Origin: Novosphingobium sp.
GTDB taxonomy: Bacteria > Pseudomonadota > Alphaproteobacteria > Sphingomonadales > Sphingomonadaceae
NCBI GenBank assembly: GCA_017744735.1
Contig: JAGIAR010000010.1
Span: forward strand, 1 to 64,000
DNA length: 64,000 bases
Reading direction: 5' to 3'
How positions within the stretch are numbered: the first letter of the stretch is position 1; the number at the start of each line of letters is the position of its first letter. The position numbers were made by a program, and so were the translations under genes. Below the pieces are notes generated by a model, which worked only from the letters and a program-made list of their open reading frames with translations, did no database searches and had not been told where the DNA came from. Positions 35,419 through 44,226 of this stretch are shown one piece after another.

Positions 35419-35774
35419 ACCAGACTCTTTCGACCCTGCTGCCCTACATCGGGTGGATCGTTGCCGGCGGCTTCGCGCTCGGCGCGGGCGGGATCTTCGC
35501 CTCGGTCCACAACACCCGAATGAAGATCAAGAACGGCTATCCGCTCGAGGGCATGTGGGGCCAGTCGCTTAAGCCCGAGATCACCACCGAGGCGATGGAG
35601 CGGGTCAAGCTGCTCACGCAGGAGAACGCCGGGCTGCGCGCCGAGCTGGGTGCGATGAAGGATCGCCTGGCGGTGGTCGAGCGGATCGTGACCGACAAGG
35701 GCTTCGACGTCGCGCACCAGATCGAGCGGCTGCGCGAAAGCACCCCGCACTTCGCCGACACGGCGAAGAACTGA
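35415..35774 (+). CDS. PspB-like small membrane/coiled-coil protein, array member 3
   Basis: A 119-residue protein from the GTG at 35415. The membrane helix (YIGWIVAGGFALGAGGIFAS) is followed by a longer linker (KIKNGYPLEGMWGQSLKPE) and a coiled coil closing with LAVVERIVTDKGFDVAHQI. The linker segment is absent from the other members, which suggests divergence after duplication. Translation is coupled to member 2 by a 4-nt overlap. Confidence 0.8.
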   Translation: MNQTLSTLLPYIGWIVAGGFALGAGGIFASVHNTRMKIKNGYPLEGMWGQSLKPEITTEAMERVKLLTQENAGLRAELGAMKDRLAVVERIVTDKGFDVAHQIERLRESTPHFADTAKN

Positions 35775-35801
35775 ACTTATTGCACTGAGGAGTTTGGCAA
35801 G

Positions 35802-36161
35802 ATGGCAATCGGCGGCCCGGAATTCATTCTCGGCATCATCGCGATCGCAACCTTCGGCGGCGTGCTGAAGACCGCCGTCAGGGCAAAGGCCGGTCTTCCC
35901 GACCATCCCTTCGACCGCGGCCGCCGCGGCCGCTTCGGCCGGGGTGCGCAGGACGACGGCGAGGTCGAGCGGCTCAAAGCCGAGAACGCCCGGCTTACCG
36001 ACCGGCTGGAAGCCTCGGAAGACCGGCTGGCGGTGCTCGAGCGGATCGTGACCGACAAGAGCTACAATCTCGCGAGCGAGATCGAGGCGCTCAGGGACAC
36101 CCGCCACAACGGTGCACGCGACGCCGAGCGCAAGCTCGAGAACCGCAGCAAGACGATCTGA
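35802..36161 (+). CDS. PspB-like small membrane/coiled-coil protein, array member 4
   Basis: A 119-residue protein with a short helix (FILGIIAIATFGGVLKTAV), an Arg/Gly-rich linker (RGRRGRFGRG) and the coiled coil ERLKAENARLTDRLEASEDR, then LAVLERIVTDKSYNLASEI and EALRD. The Arg-rich linker could contact phospholipid heads or nucleic acid. It starts 27 nt after member 3. No catalytic motif is seen. Confidence 0.78.
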   Translation: MAIGGPEFILGIIAIATFGGVLKTAVRAKAGLPDHPFDRGRRGRFGRGAQDDGEVERLKAENARLTDRLEASEDRLAVLERIVTDKSYNLASEIEALRDTRHNGARDAERKLENRSKTI

Positions 36162-36190
36162 TCCCTACGGGCGAACTGAGGAGGAAGCAG

Positions 36191-36451
36191 ATGGGTTTCT
36201 GGACGGCAATGGTGCTGATTTCGGCCTTTGCGATGATCGGCGGAGTGTTGAGCGCACGCTATCGTGCCCATGCCGGGATCGGCACAGACGCAATGGGTGG
36301 CCAGTTCAAGCTGGCCGGCGGCGAGGAGCCGGCACTCCGCAAGGAAGTCGAGGAACTGCGGGAGCGGATCAAGGTGCTCGAACGCATCGCGACCGACGAG
36401 CGCAGCCCGCGCGCGATCGCCGCCGAAATCGAAAGTTTGCGCGACCGCTGA
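36191..36451 (+). CDS. PspB-like small membrane/coiled-coil protein, array member 5
   Basis: An 86-residue protein: membrane helix (WTAMVLISAFAMIGGVLSA), a short basic region and the coiled coil LRKEVEELRERIKVLERIAT. The YDLA element of the shared tail is replaced by RSPRAIAAEI, and ESLRD closes the protein. A GAGGAGG-type site lies ahead of the start at 36191. It is 29 nt after member 4. Confidence 0.78.
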   Translation: MGFWTAMVLISAFAMIGGVLSARYRAHAGIGTDAMGGQFKLAGGEEPALRKEVEELRERIKVLERIATDERSPRAIAAEIESLRDR

Positions 36452-36476
36452 GCGGCCGCATCCCAGGAGAAATCCA

Positions 36477-36710
36477 ATGGTGAGCGAACAAGTGTTGATT
36501 GCGATATCGGCCCTGCTCGGGGTGATGATCCTCTCCGCAACCACGCTGCGCGGCTGGCAGGGCTGGCTGGCGCTGAAGGAGCGCGAGCTCGATCGCACCC
36601 GCCACGAAATCGAGGGCGGCGCCGCCTCCGGCGCGGCGCGGATCGAACTGGCCGACCTCAAGGAGCGTATCCGCAAGCTCGAAGCGATCGCCTCGGGCGT
36701 GGACCTCTGA
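36477..36710 (+). CDS. PspB-like small membrane/coiled-coil protein, array member 6
   Basis: A 77-residue protein from the ATG at 36477 (CAGGAGA site). One membrane helix (VLIAISALLGVMILSATTL) is followed by WQGWLALKERELDRTRHEIE and a coiled coil ending ERIRKLEAIASGVDL. The tail block is shortened and only LE-IA remains, so this is the most diverged member and the last of the array. A longer frame upstream of 36477 overlaps member 5 and is not real. Confidence 0.75.
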   Translation: MVSEQVLIAISALLGVMILSATTLRGWQGWLALKERELDRTRHEIEGGAASGAARIELADLKERIRKLEAIASGVDL

Positions 36711-36879
36711 CCTGCGCGCTGCGGCGCTGTTCGCGGCCGATCTTCCCCGGGGGGAATCCCGTTCCGGAACAGTTGCCTGCTCCCCGCGGCCGTGCAAGAT
36801 GCACGCCGCAGGCCAAAGCTTCGGGGCGCGAACCTGGGCCGTTGCGATGGATCGGGCACGGCCCGAAAACGGGGGCATC

Positions 36880-37158
36880 ATGGGATCGATAATCGCACGC
36901 GGCGCATTGGCGGGCTGGAGGCGGACGCCGTCGGGCCACGGGATCGTGCTTACCCTGCAGGTGGCGGAATCGGTGGCCGCGTTCGAACGCAAGGAATTCG
37001 ACCGGGTCGAGCTCGCGCTCAACGACCGGCAATTGCGCTCGCTCGCACGCGACCTCGAGCGGGCGGCACGCTCGCGCGGGATGGATCTGCGCGCGCCGCG
37101 CGCGAAATCGTGGCTCTCCCGGTTCAATCCGCTGCGCTTCGCACCCGGCCTGCGCTGA
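36880..37158 (+). CDS. Hypothetical protein, small and basic
   Basis: From the ATG at 36880 the protein has 92 residues; ATGs at 36847 and 36799 are also in frame. I recognise no domain. The middle (DRVELALNDRQLRSLARDLE) predicts one long amphipathic helix, and the C-terminus is basic (RSRGMDLRAPRAKSWLSRFN). It lacks a membrane helix and the array tail, so I do not count it with the psp genes. It lies 169 nt after the last array gene and before sufE. Confidence 0.55.
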   Translation: MGSIIARGALAGWRRTPSGHGIVLTLQVAESVAAFERKEFDRVELALNDRQLRSLARDLERAARSRGMDLRAPRAKSWLSRFNPLRFAPGLR

Positions 37159-37225
37159 GCACCGGCCCGTGCCCTCGCGGCCGGCAAGGGGTGGACCTGC
37201 GGGTTCGCCCTGCTAGAGGCGCGCA

Positions 37226-37648
37226 ATGCGCTCCCTCGAAGACATCCGCGACGAATATGAATTCCTCGAAGGCGACGAACGCTATCGCCTGCTGATCGAA
37301 CTCGGCCGCGAGCTCGAACCGATGCCCGACGCGCTCAAGACCGACGCGACTCTGGTGCGCGGCTGCTCGGCGGCGGTCTGGGTCTATCCGGTCGAGCAGG
37401 GGAGCAGCCTCCACTTCCTTGCCGACAGCAACGCGGCGATCACCAAGGGGATTGTCGCGCTGGTGCTGAGCGCGGTGCAGGACAAGCCTGCCGCGGAGGT
37501 CGCCGCGCTGGACATAACCGCCGCGCTCGCGCCCTTCGACCTCAAGAACCAGCTCAGCTCGAACCGCACCCAAGGCGTGCCGAACATGATCGCGCTGGTG
37601 CAGGAACACGCGGCGCGGATCGCGGCAGCAGGGCCCGCAGGGGCCTAA
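37226..37648 (+). CDS. sufE: SufE family cysteine desulfurase activator
   Basis: SufE takes persulfide sulfur from SufS and passes it to iron-sulfur cluster assembly. The 140-residue protein opens with LEDIRDEYEFLEGDERYRLL, carries the acceptor cysteine in VRGCSAAVWV (Cys48) and ends with LSSNRTQGVPNMIALVQ. The length matches SufE. The start follows CTAGAGGCGCGCA. No other suf genes are in the window. The ClC channel gene begins 4 nt after its stop. Confidence 0.92.
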   Translation: MRSLEDIRDEYEFLEGDERYRLLIELGRELEPMPDALKTDATLVRGCSAAVWVYPVEQGSSLHFLADSNAAITKGIVALVLSAVQDKPAAEVAALDITAALAPFDLKNQLSSNRTQGVPNMIALVQEHAARIAAAGPAGA

Positions 37649-37652
37649 GCCC

Positions 37653-39443
37653 TTGACGGCGGGTGTGCCTGGGCCTTTGGGCAGCGGGGTGCGCCATTCG
37701 CTCAAATCCCGGCTGTTCGCGGCCACCATCCGCCAGCGGCGCTCGCTGCGCGAAAGCGAGGCGGCGTTCATCGTGCTCGCCACGATCGCCGGCTTCGCCG
37801 CCGGGCTGCTGACCAATCTCCAGGCCTTTGTCGCCCACACCATCCAGCACCTGCTCTACGGAGTCACGATCAACCGGCTGAGCGCGCTCGGATCGATCCA
37901 TCACCCGTGGAAGCTGCTGGCACTGCCGCTGGCCGGACTGACGCTGGTCGGCATCGCCCGGCTGCTGCGCAAGCGCGCGCGGGCGCCGATCGACGTGGTC
38001 GAGGCCAATGCGCTGCACGGCGGGCGCATCCCGGCAAGCGACAATCTGGTGATCGCGGCGCAGACGATCGTTTCCAACGGTGCGGGCGCCTCGGTCGGGC
38101 TCGAAGCCGCCTATGCGCAGACCGGCGGCGGGCTCGCCTCGCTGCTCGGCCAGTGGTTCAAGCTGCGCCGCAACGATCTGCGCACGCTGGTCGGCAGCGG
38201 CGCCGGCGCGGCGGTGGGCGCGGCCTTCGGCGCCCCGGTGACCGGCGCGTTCTATGCGTTCGAGATCGTGATCGGAAACTACACCCCCGCGGCGATCGCC
38301 CCGGTGATGGCGGCCGCGCTGGCGGCGGCCTCGGTCACCCGGTGGCTGGGGGTCGAGCCCTATCTGATCGCCACCACCGCCAACCGCACGCTGACGCTGG
38401 GCGACTATCTCGCCTATGGCGCGCTGGGCCTTGCCTGCGCCGTGATCGGGATCGCGATCATGCGGCTGGTCGCGCTCGCCGAGCAGGGCGTACACGCCAT
38501 CAAGCCGATCGAGGGCTGGCGTCCGGTGATCGGCGGGCTGCTGCTGATCCCGATCGCGTGGCTTTCGCCGCAGTCGCTCTCGGCCGGCCACGGTGCGCTG
38601 CATCTCGACCTCGTGCTGCATCCGGCGATCGGGTTTCTCGCGACGGTGCTGCTGCTCAAGATCGCCGCCTCGGTGGTCTCGCTCAGCTTCGGGTTCCGCG
38701 GCGGGCTGTTCTTCGCCTCGCTGTTCCTCGGCTCGCTGGTCGGCCAGATCTTCGCCGGGCTGGTGAATCTCGCGGGGCTCGGGATCATACTCGATCCCAA
38801 CGACGCGGCGCTGGTCGGGATGGCGGCGCTCAGCGTGTCGATCGTCGGGGGGCCGATGACGCTGGCGATCCTGATGCTGGAGACGACCCATGATTTCGCG
38901 CTGATGGGCGTGGTGCTGACCGCGACGCTGATCTCCAGCGCCTTCACCCGCGAAGCCTTCGGCTATTCCTTCTCCACCTGGCGCCTCCACCTGCGCGGGT
39001 CGAACGTGAAGAGCCCGCGCGACATCGGCTGGTCGATGAAACTCACCGCCGGGCGGATGATGCGGCGCGACTTCGTGACAGTGCCGTGCGCATCAAGCGT
39101 CGCGGCGTTTCGCGCGCAGGTGGCGCTCGGCTCGGCCAGCAAGGCCGTGCTGCTCGATCCCCACGGGCACTATCGCGGGATCGTGGAGACCGCCGCCGCC
39201 TACAGCCCCGCGGTGAAGGACGCCGCCCCGCTGACCGGCCTCGCGATCCTGGCGGACGAGACGCTGTCGCCCGACACCGGCATCCGGGACATGCTGCGCC
39301 GGTTCGACCGGCTTGCGGCGGACGAGATGGCGGTGGTCGATGCGGACGGATGCGTGCTCGGCATCGTGACCGAGAAGCACGCCCGGCGGCGCTATTTCGA
39401 AGAGGTCGAGACCGCGCAGCGCGAGATGTTCGGCGAGACCTAG
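37653..39443 (+). CDS. ClC family chloride channel/antiporter with CBS domain
   Basis: A 596-residue ClC membrane protein. The gating-glutamate loop is in GASVGLEAAY, and the regions GSGAGAAVGAAFGAPVTGAF and GFRGGLFFASLFLGS are typical of bacterial ClC antiporters that exchange chloride and protons. The C-terminal third (after about 450) is a CBS-like module with AGRMMRRDFVTVP and MAVVDADGCVLGIVTE. The TTG at 37653 is the first in-frame start after sufE; GTGs at 37665 and 37689 are alternatives. Its end overlaps the crtZ stop by 4 nt, tail to tail. Confidence 0.88.
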   Translation: MTAGVPGPLGSGVRHSLKSRLFAATIRQRRSLRESEAAFIVLATIAGFAAGLLTNLQAFVAHTIQHLLYGVTINRLSALGSIHHPWKLLALPLAGLTLVGIARLLRKRARAPIDVVEANALHGGRIPASDNLVIAAQTIVSNGAGASVGLEAAYAQTGGGLASLLGQWFKLRRNDLRTLVGSGAGAAVGAAFGAPVTGAFYAFEIVIGNYTPAAIAPVMAAALAAASVTRWLGVEPYLIATTANRTLTLGDYLAYGALGLACAVIGIAIMRLVALAEQGVHAIKPIEGWRPVIGGLLLIPIAWLSPQSLSAGHGALHLDLVLHPAIGFLATVLLLKIAASVVSLSFGFRGGLFFASLFLGSLVGQIFAGLVNLAGLGIILDPNDAALVGMAALSVSIVGGPMTLAILMLETTHDFALMGVVLTATLISSAFTREAFGYSFSTWRLHLRGSNVKSPRDIGWSMKLTAGRMMRRDFVTVPCASSVAAFRAQVALGSASKAVLLDPHGHYRGIVETAAAYSPAVKDAAPLTGLAILADETLSPDTGIRDMLRRFDRLAADEMAVVDADGCVLGIVTEKHARRRYFEEVETAQREMFGET

Positions 39444-39961
39444 GACGCGCCTTCGGCCTCGCGCAGCGTGGCCAGCCCCGCCTCGCGCTGGCGCTTCAGT
39501 TCCGCCTTCAGCGCCGCCGGATCGCGCGCGATCACGAAGCCGAAGCTGACCCCGCCTTCCTTGCTGGTCGTGGCGTGGTGGAGGTTGTGCGCCTGCACCA
39601 GCCGCTTGAGATAGCCGCCGCGCGGAACGTAGCGAAACCAGCGCTGGTGGACGAGCCCGTCGTGCACCAGCGTGTACACGATCCCGTAGAGGAGGATCCC
39701 GAGCCCGATCCATGTGCCCGGCCACCACGCCTCGGCACCCAGCACCAGCGGGCTGCCGGCCGCGAACATCGCTATGCTCAGCGCGGCACCGACCAGCGCG
39801 AACAGGTCGTTCTTCTCGAGCAGATTGTCGTGCGGTTCGTGGTGGTCGCGATGCCAGGCCCAGCCGAAGCCGTGCATGATGTATTTGTGGCTCGCCCAGG
39901 CGACGGCTTCCATCGCGGCTGCGGCCGCAAGGACGATCAGGGCGGGTATCAGCACGCTCAT
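39440..39961 (-). CDS. crtZ: Beta-carotene 3-hydroxylase CrtZ
   Basis: CrtZ hydroxylates the rings of beta-carotene to give zeaxanthin, in the membrane. The 173-residue protein has the di-iron histidine clusters HKYIMH, HRDHHEPHD, HDGLVHQRW and HNLHHA, between hydrophobic segments. This is a standard CrtZ. Zeaxanthin and nostoxanthin-type pigments give sphingomonads their yellow colour. No other carotenoid gene is nearby. It starts 18 nt after the thioesterase gene stop, so the two may share a transcript. Confidence 0.93.
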   Translation of the reverse strand: MSVLIPALIVLAAAAAMEAVAWASHKYIMHGFGWAWHRDHHEPHDNLLEKNDLFALVGAALSIAMFAAGSPLVLGAEAWWPGTWIGLGILLYGIVYTLVHDGLVHQRWFRYVPRGGYLKRLVQAHNLHHATTSKEGGVSFGFVIARDPAALKAELKRQREAGLATLREAEGAS

Positions 39962-39979
39962 GGCGCCCCCGCCTATAGA

Positions 39980-40381
39980 TCAATCGTCTTCGGGGAAAAA
40001 GAACCGCCGCAGTTCCTCGCCGATCCGCGCGGGGCGCAAGGTGACCGCATCGACGCAGCACCACGAGGATTGGACTTCGGCCAGCACCTCGCCCCCGCGC
40101 TCGATCACCGTGTGATAGAAGGCGCGCGCGCCGTGATAGTGCTCGAGCACCGTGCGCGCGATCACGTCGTCGTCGAGGAAGGCGGGCTTGCGGTAGGTGA
40201 TCTCGTGCTTGAGCGCGACCCACAGGCGCGAGGCGGCGGCTTCGGCCGGAGCGAGCTTGCGCCAGTGCGAGAGCACCGCATCCTGCACCCAGGCCAGATA
40301 GCGCGAATTGTTCACGTGCCCCATGAAATCGATGTCGCTGGGCAGGATCGTGATCGGGAAATTATGCGGCTTCGCTGACAT
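39980..40381 (-). CDS. Acyl-CoA thioesterase, hotdog fold (YbgC/FadM type)
   Basis: A 133-residue single hotdog domain protein with the catalytic motif region DIDFMGHVNNSRYLAWVQDA, in which Asp18 or Asp16 is the likely base, and TYRKPAFLDDDVIARTVLE. Members hydrolyse acyl-CoA or related thioesters. The substrate is unknown. It is the first gene ahead of crtZ in the same direction. Confidence 0.86.
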   Translation of the reverse strand: MSAKPHNFPITILPSDIDFMGHVNNSRYLAWVQDAVLSHWRKLAPAEAAASRLWVALKHEITYRKPAFLDDDVIARTVLEHYHGARAFYHTVIERGGEVLAEVQSSWCCVDAVTLRPARIGEELRRFFFPEDD

Positions 40382-40556
40382 TGCTGTAAGTTATCCCGGG
40401 AATGCGACCCTTTCAAGGCAGCGGCGCCCCCGATGCGCGACACTTCCTTACAAACCGGTGCGCGGGCGTGACACGGGTTTTCGCGGCGTTCAGAAAATCA
40501 GGTCTATTTATGAACACATGCGGAGTCACCCGCAACCGAATGAAAGGAAGACCGAC

Positions 40557-40928
40557 ATGAACCGTCTGACCAAGCTGATCGCTCCCGCTCTCGCTGCCAC
40601 TCTGGCCATCGGCGCCGTCGCCCCCGCGAGCGCTGCGCCCTACAACAACGGCAACGGTGTCCGCCAGCAGATCGCGCAGCTCGACCGCACGATCGACCAG
40701 GCCGAGCGCCAGCACCGGCTCTCGCGCCAGGAAGCGCTGCAGCTCACCCGCCAGGTCGCCCAGGTCCGGACGCTGCAGGTCCGCTATGCCAAGAACGGCT
40801 TCACCAGGGCCGAACTGCGGATCCTCGACCAGCGGATCGACACCGTCCAGCGCCAGATCGATCGTGAGATCGGCAGCCACGGCCGCGGCGGACCCAATCA
40901 CGGCTGGTCGGACCACGGCCACCGCTAA
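40557..40928 (+). CDS. Exported small helical protein of unknown function
   Basis: The 123-residue protein has a signal peptide (LIAPALAATLAIGAVAPASA) and a mature part that is almost wholly helical and Gln/Arg rich: RQQIAQLDRTIDQAERQHRL and RILDQRIDTVQRQID. The C-terminal 20 residues are Gly/His rich (GRGGPNHGWSDHGHR), which could bind metal. I recognise no named family, though similar periplasmic proteins are frequent in sphingomonads. The AAGGAAG site supports the ATG at 40557. A strong hairpin follows the stop. Confidence 0.75.
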   Translation: MNRLTKLIAPALAATLAIGAVAPASAAPYNNGNGVRQQIAQLDRTIDQAERQHRLSRQEALQLTRQVAQVRTLQVRYAKNGFTRAELRILDQRIDTVQRQIDREIGSHGRGGPNHGWSDHGHR

Positions 40929-40962
40929 GGGCGGGTCACAGAGTCCCGGCGACCCCGGACGG

Positions 40963-40988
40963 CGGGGCCGGCAGCGATGCCGGCCCCG
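40963..40988 (+). terminator. Strong hairpin after the 40557 gene
   Basis: CGGGGCCGGCA-gcga-TGCCGGCCCCG is a perfect 11-bp stem with a 4-nt loop. The T-tract is short (GTTCGG), so termination may be partial. It lies 34 nt after the stop. Confidence 0.65.
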
Positions 40989-41107
40989 TTCGGCAATGCA
41001 CGACCGGGCCCGCCGACAGGACCGCCCTCCCGCACCCATTCGGCGCTTGAGGCGAAGCAAGTTTTCCTCCCTTGTCATGCCGGGTCGGCGGGCTTAGCTC
41101 CCCCGCC

Positions 41108-42541
41108 ATGTCCAGCCGACCCCGCACCCTCTACGAAAAGATCTGGGACGCCCACGAAGTGGAGCGCCGTGAAGACGGCACCAGCATCCTGTATATCGAC
41201 CGCCACCTGGTTCACGAGGTGACCAGCCCGCAGGCCTTCGAGGCGCTGCGCATGGCCGGGCGCCCGGTCCGCCGCCCCGACCTGACCCTCGCGGTGCCAG
41301 ACCACAATCTGCCGACTACCGCGCGGCTCGATGCCGCGGGCAAGCGAATTCCGATCGCCGACGCCGAGAGCGCGCAGCAACTTGCCGCGCTGGAGCGCAA
41401 CGCGCCCGAATTCGGCGTGCGCTACATCGGCCCGACCGACGTCAACCAGGGCATCGTCCACGTCGTCGGGCCGGAAACCGGTTTCTCGCTGCCCGGCTCG
41501 ACGATCGTGTGCGGCGACAGCCATACCTCGTGCCACGGCGGCCTCGGCGCGCTGGCCTTCGGCATCGGGACGAGCGAGGTCGAGCATGTGCTCGCCACCC
41601 AGACGCTGTTGCTCAAGCAGTCGAAGACGATGGAAGTGCGCGTGGAAGGCGAACTCGCCCCCGGCGTTACCGCCAAGGATCTGGTGCTGCACATCATCGG
41701 CGTGATCGGTACCGCCGGCGGCACCGGCCATGTGATCGAATACCGCGGCAAGGTGTTCGAGGACATGTCGATCGAAAGCCGGCTGACCGTGTGCAACATG
41801 TCGATCGAGGGCGGCGCCCGCGCCGGCCTGATCGCGCCCGACGAAATCACCGTCGCCTATGTGAAGGGCCGCGAATATGCGCCGAAGGGCGCCGAATGGG
41901 ACGCGGCGGTCGCTTATTGGAAGACGCTCAAGACCGATCCCGGCGCGCAGTTCGACAAGAGCGTGGTGATCGACGCCTCGACCGTCCAGCCGACCGTCAC
42001 CTGGGGCACCAGCCCCGAAGACGTGGTCGCGATCGGCGGCGTCGTCCCCGCGCCCGAGAGCTTCGCCGACCCGTCGAAGCAGAAGGCCGCGCAGGCGAGC
42101 CTCGACTACATGGGTCTCCACCCCGGCCAGAAGATGACCGAGGTCGAGGTCCAGAACATCTTCATCGGCAGTTGCACCAACAGCCGAATCGAGGATCTGC
42201 GCGCAGCCGCGGCGGTGCTCAAGGGTCGCCGCAAGGCCGACAATATCCGCTGGGCCATCGTCGTCCCCGGATCGGGCCTGGTCAAACGCCAAGCCGAGGA
42301 AGAAGGCCTCGACAAGGTGTTCATCGACGCCGGGCTCGAGTGGCGCGAGCCGGGCTGCTCGGCCTGCCTCGGCATGAATCCCGACAAGGTCCCCTCGGGC
42401 GAGCGCAGCGCCTCGACCAGCAACCGCAACTTCGTCGGCCGCCAGGGCCCGGGCGCGCGCACGCACCTCGTCAGCCCCGCAATGGCGGCGGCTGCGGCGG
42501 TGACCGGCAGGCTGACGGATGTCCGCGACCTCGTCGACTGA
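41108..42541 (+). CDS. leuC: 3-isopropylmalate dehydratase large subunit
   Basis: LeuC with LeuD isomerises 2-isopropylmalate to 3-isopropylmalate in leucine synthesis, using a [4Fe-4S] cluster. The 477-residue protein has the cluster ligands in IGSCTNSR and [11 protein letters not shown], and [10 protein letters not shown] near residue 135. The start [18 protein letters not shown] is standard; the ATG at 41108 fits, while the longer frame adds unrelated residues. A DNA glycosylase gene overlaps its end by 23 nt and separates it from leuD. Confidence 0.96.
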   Translation: MSSRPRTLYEKIWDAHEVERREDGTSILYIDRHLVHEVTSPQAFEALRMAGRPVRRPDLTLAVPDHNLPTTARLDAAGKRIPIADAESAQQLAALERNAPEFGVRYIGPTDVNQGIVHVVGPETGFSLPGSTIVCGDSHTSCHGGLGALAFGIGTSEVEHVLATQTLLLKQSKTMEVRVEGELAPGVTAKDLVLHIIGVIGTAGGTGHVIEYRGKVFEDMSIESRLTVCNMSIEGGARAGLIAPDEITVAYVKGREYAPKGAEWDAAVAYWKTLKTDPGAQFDKSVVIDASTVQPTVTWGTSPEDVVAIGGVVPAPESFADPSKQKAAQASLDYMGLHPGQKMTEVEVQNIFIGSCTNSRIEDLRAAAAVLKGRRKADNIRWAIVVPGSGLVKRQAEEEGLDKVFIDAGLEWREPGCSACLGMNPDKVPSGERSASTSNRNFVGRQGPGARTHLVSPAMAAAAAVTGRLTDVRDLVD

Positions 42542-43031
42542 CGCCCGCAAGAGTTCGTTCCCGCCGGTCGCTGCGCCGGATTGCCGCCTGCTGGTGCTGG
42601 GCAGCCTGCCAGGCGAGGCCTCGCTGGCCGCGCGGCGCTATTATGCCCATCCGCGCAACCTGTTCTGGCACCTGATGGGGCCGGTGGCTGGAGCCGATCT
42701 CGTCTCGCTCGGTTATGAAGAGCGGCTGGCGGCGCTGCTCCAGGCGCGTATCGGACTGTGGGACACGGTCGCTTCGGCCCTGCGGCCGGGAAGTCTGGAC
42801 GCGGCGATCCGCGAGGAGCAGCACAATCCGCTGGCGAAGCTGGTCGGCGAATTGCCGCAGCTCCGCGCGGTCGCGTTCAACGGCGCCAAGGCCGCGCGGA
42901 TCGGCACCCGGCTGCTCGAGGGCGCCGACGTCGCACTGGTCGCCCTGCCCTCCTCGAGCCCGGCCCACGCCTCGATGAAGCTCGCCGAGAAAGAGGCGCT
43001 TTGGCGCGCGCTAGCGAAATTCCTCCGCTGA
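42519..43031 (+). CDS. DNA-deoxyinosine glycosylase (uracil-DNA glycosylase superfamily)
   Basis: A 170-residue member of the UDG superfamily, family 6 (hypoxanthine-DNA glycosylase). Motif 1 is [11 protein letters not shown] with the [14 protein letters not shown] block, and the late motif is PSSSPAHAS. It removes deaminated bases from DNA. The gene begins inside leuC (23 nt overlap), which implies coupled expression with leucine synthesis. The overlap, and the lack of any other DNA-repair gene nearby, make this an unusual place for it. Confidence 0.85.
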   Translation: MSATSSTDARKSSFPPVAAPDCRLLVLGSLPGEASLAARRYYAHPRNLFWHLMGPVAGADLVSLGYEERLAALLQARIGLWDTVASALRPGSLDAAIREEQHNPLAKLVGELPQLRAVAFNGAKAARIGTRLLEGADVALVALPSSSPAHASMKLAEKEALWRALAKFLR

Positions 43032-43073
43032 ACCCTTGCCAGCCGTCCTTCTCCGCACCATTGAGTTCAGGTC

Positions 43074-43235
43074 ATGACCAAGAAGAAGAACACCGCCGCC
43101 AAGGCCGCGATCGCGGGCGCCGCGATCGGATCGGCCGCGGTTGCCGCCGCTTTGCTCTATGCGACGACCCGCAAGAAGAAACCGCCGGTGCAGAACACCG
43201 CCGTCCCTTCGGGCGAACCGCCCGAGACCGATTGA
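43074..43235 (+). CDS. Small membrane protein between leuC and leuD (53 aa)
   Basis: An ATG at 43074 opens a 53-codon frame ending 12 nt before leuD. The protein has a Lys-rich start (MTKKKNTAAKAAIAG), a hydrophobic Ala-rich helix (IGSAAVAAALLYATT), then KKKPPVQNTAVPS and an acidic end. It looks like a single-pass membrane peptide of the YtxH-like kind. Codon use matches neighbours. No family is recognised. Confidence 0.6.
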   Translation: MTKKKNTAAKAAIAGAAIGSAAVAAALLYATTRKKKPPVQNTAVPSGEPPETD

Positions 43236-43247
43236 GGTAGCCCGCTG

Positions 43248-43850
43248 ATGGATCCGGTGAACACCGTCGAAGGCCGCGCCTATCCGTTCGGGATGAAGAA
43301 TGTCGACACCGACATCATCATCCCCGCGCACTGGCTCAAGACGATTACCCGCGACGGCCTCGGCCGGGGCGCGTTCGAAGCGCTCCGGAAGGACCCGGAC
43401 AACGTGTTCGACCGCGCGGAATTCGCCGGCGCGCCGATCATCGTCGCGGGCGACAATTTCGGCTGCGGCTCTTCGCGCGAGCACGCCGCCTGGGCGCTGA
43501 TCGACATGGGCGTGAAGGCGGTGATCGCGCCGAGCTTTTCCGACATCTTCTCGGGCAATGCGTTCAAGAACGGCATCCTCACCGTGGTCCTGCCGCAGGA
43601 AGCGATCGACCGGCTGATGGAAGTGGCCGAGACCGATCCGATCGCGATCGACCTCGAGCACCAGACCGTGACCACGCCGTTCCAGGACCGCTTCACCTTC
43701 GAGATCGACCCGTTCCGCAAGCACTGCCTGCTGGAAGGGCTCGACGAAGTCGGCCTGACCCTGGCCCGCAAGGACGCGATCGGCGCCTACGAACAACGCC
43801 AGGCGCACGATCTGCCGTGGTTCGCGAAAGGGACCGGCCTTGCGGCCTGA
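43248..43850 (+). CDS. leuD: 3-isopropylmalate dehydratase small subunit
   Basis: LeuD is the partner of LeuC. The 200-residue protein has [21 protein letters not shown] and the swivelling-domain motif [17 protein letters not shown], and a final block [11 protein letters not shown]. The length fits. It is separated from leuC by a glycosylase and a small ORF but runs in the same direction without a visible terminator between, so the leuCD operon is probably intact. Confidence 0.96.
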   Translation: MDPVNTVEGRAYPFGMKNVDTDIIIPAHWLKTITRDGLGRGAFEALRKDPDNVFDRAEFAGAPIIVAGDNFGCGSSREHAAWALIDMGVKAVIAPSFSDIFSGNAFKNGILTVVLPQEAIDRLMEVAETDPIAIDLEHQTVTTPFQDRFTFEIDPFRKHCLLEGLDEVGLTLARKDAIGAYEQRQAHDLPWFAKGTGLAA

Positions 43851-43898
43851 GCGGAGGCCGCGCTATCTGAACCGCTGTTTGTCTCTGGGGATTTTTAC

Positions 43899-44222
43899 AT
43901 GACCGATTTCAAGGACCGCGAACGGGCGGAAGAAAGCAAATACGCGATGGATGAGGAAACCTCGTTCCGCGTGGCCGCGCGCAGCAACAAGCTGCTCGGT
44001 CAGTGGGCGGCGGCCAAGATGGGGCTGACCGCGGAGGAAACCGACGCCTATGCCAAGTCCGTCGTCCAGGCCGATTTCGAGGAAGCCGGGCACGAGGACG
44101 TGATCCGCAAGGTGCTGGGCGACCTGACCGGAGCGGGCGTGGAGATCGACGAGGCCGGCGTGCGTGCCGCGCTGGAAGAGAAGTCGGTCGAGGCCCGCCG
44201 CCAGCTGATGGGCGGGGTCTGA
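43899..44222 (+). CDS. ATPase inhibitor subunit zeta (DUF1476)
   Basis: A 107-residue helical protein matching DUF1476, the zeta subunit found in alphaproteobacteria that blocks ATP hydrolysis by F1Fo-ATPase. The N-terminal inhibitory part (FKDRERAEESKYAMDEETSF) and the middle (AARSNKLLGQWAAAKMGLT) are typical. It is 4 nt upstream of the bolA start, in line with bolA and the glutaredoxin gene, so the three may respond together to respiratory or iron-sulfur stress. No atp genes are in the window. Confidence 0.88.
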   Translation: MTDFKDRERAEESKYAMDEETSFRVAARSNKLLGQWAAAKMGLTAEETDAYAKSVVQADFEEAGHEDVIRKVLGDLTGAGVEIDEAGVRAALEEKSVEARRQLMGGV

Positions 44223-44226
44223 TCCG

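Noticed and set aside
36799-37158. The 36880 gene as a seventh member of the psp-linked array
   Set aside because: It has no membrane helix and no LERIVTD-type tail, and lies after a longer gap.
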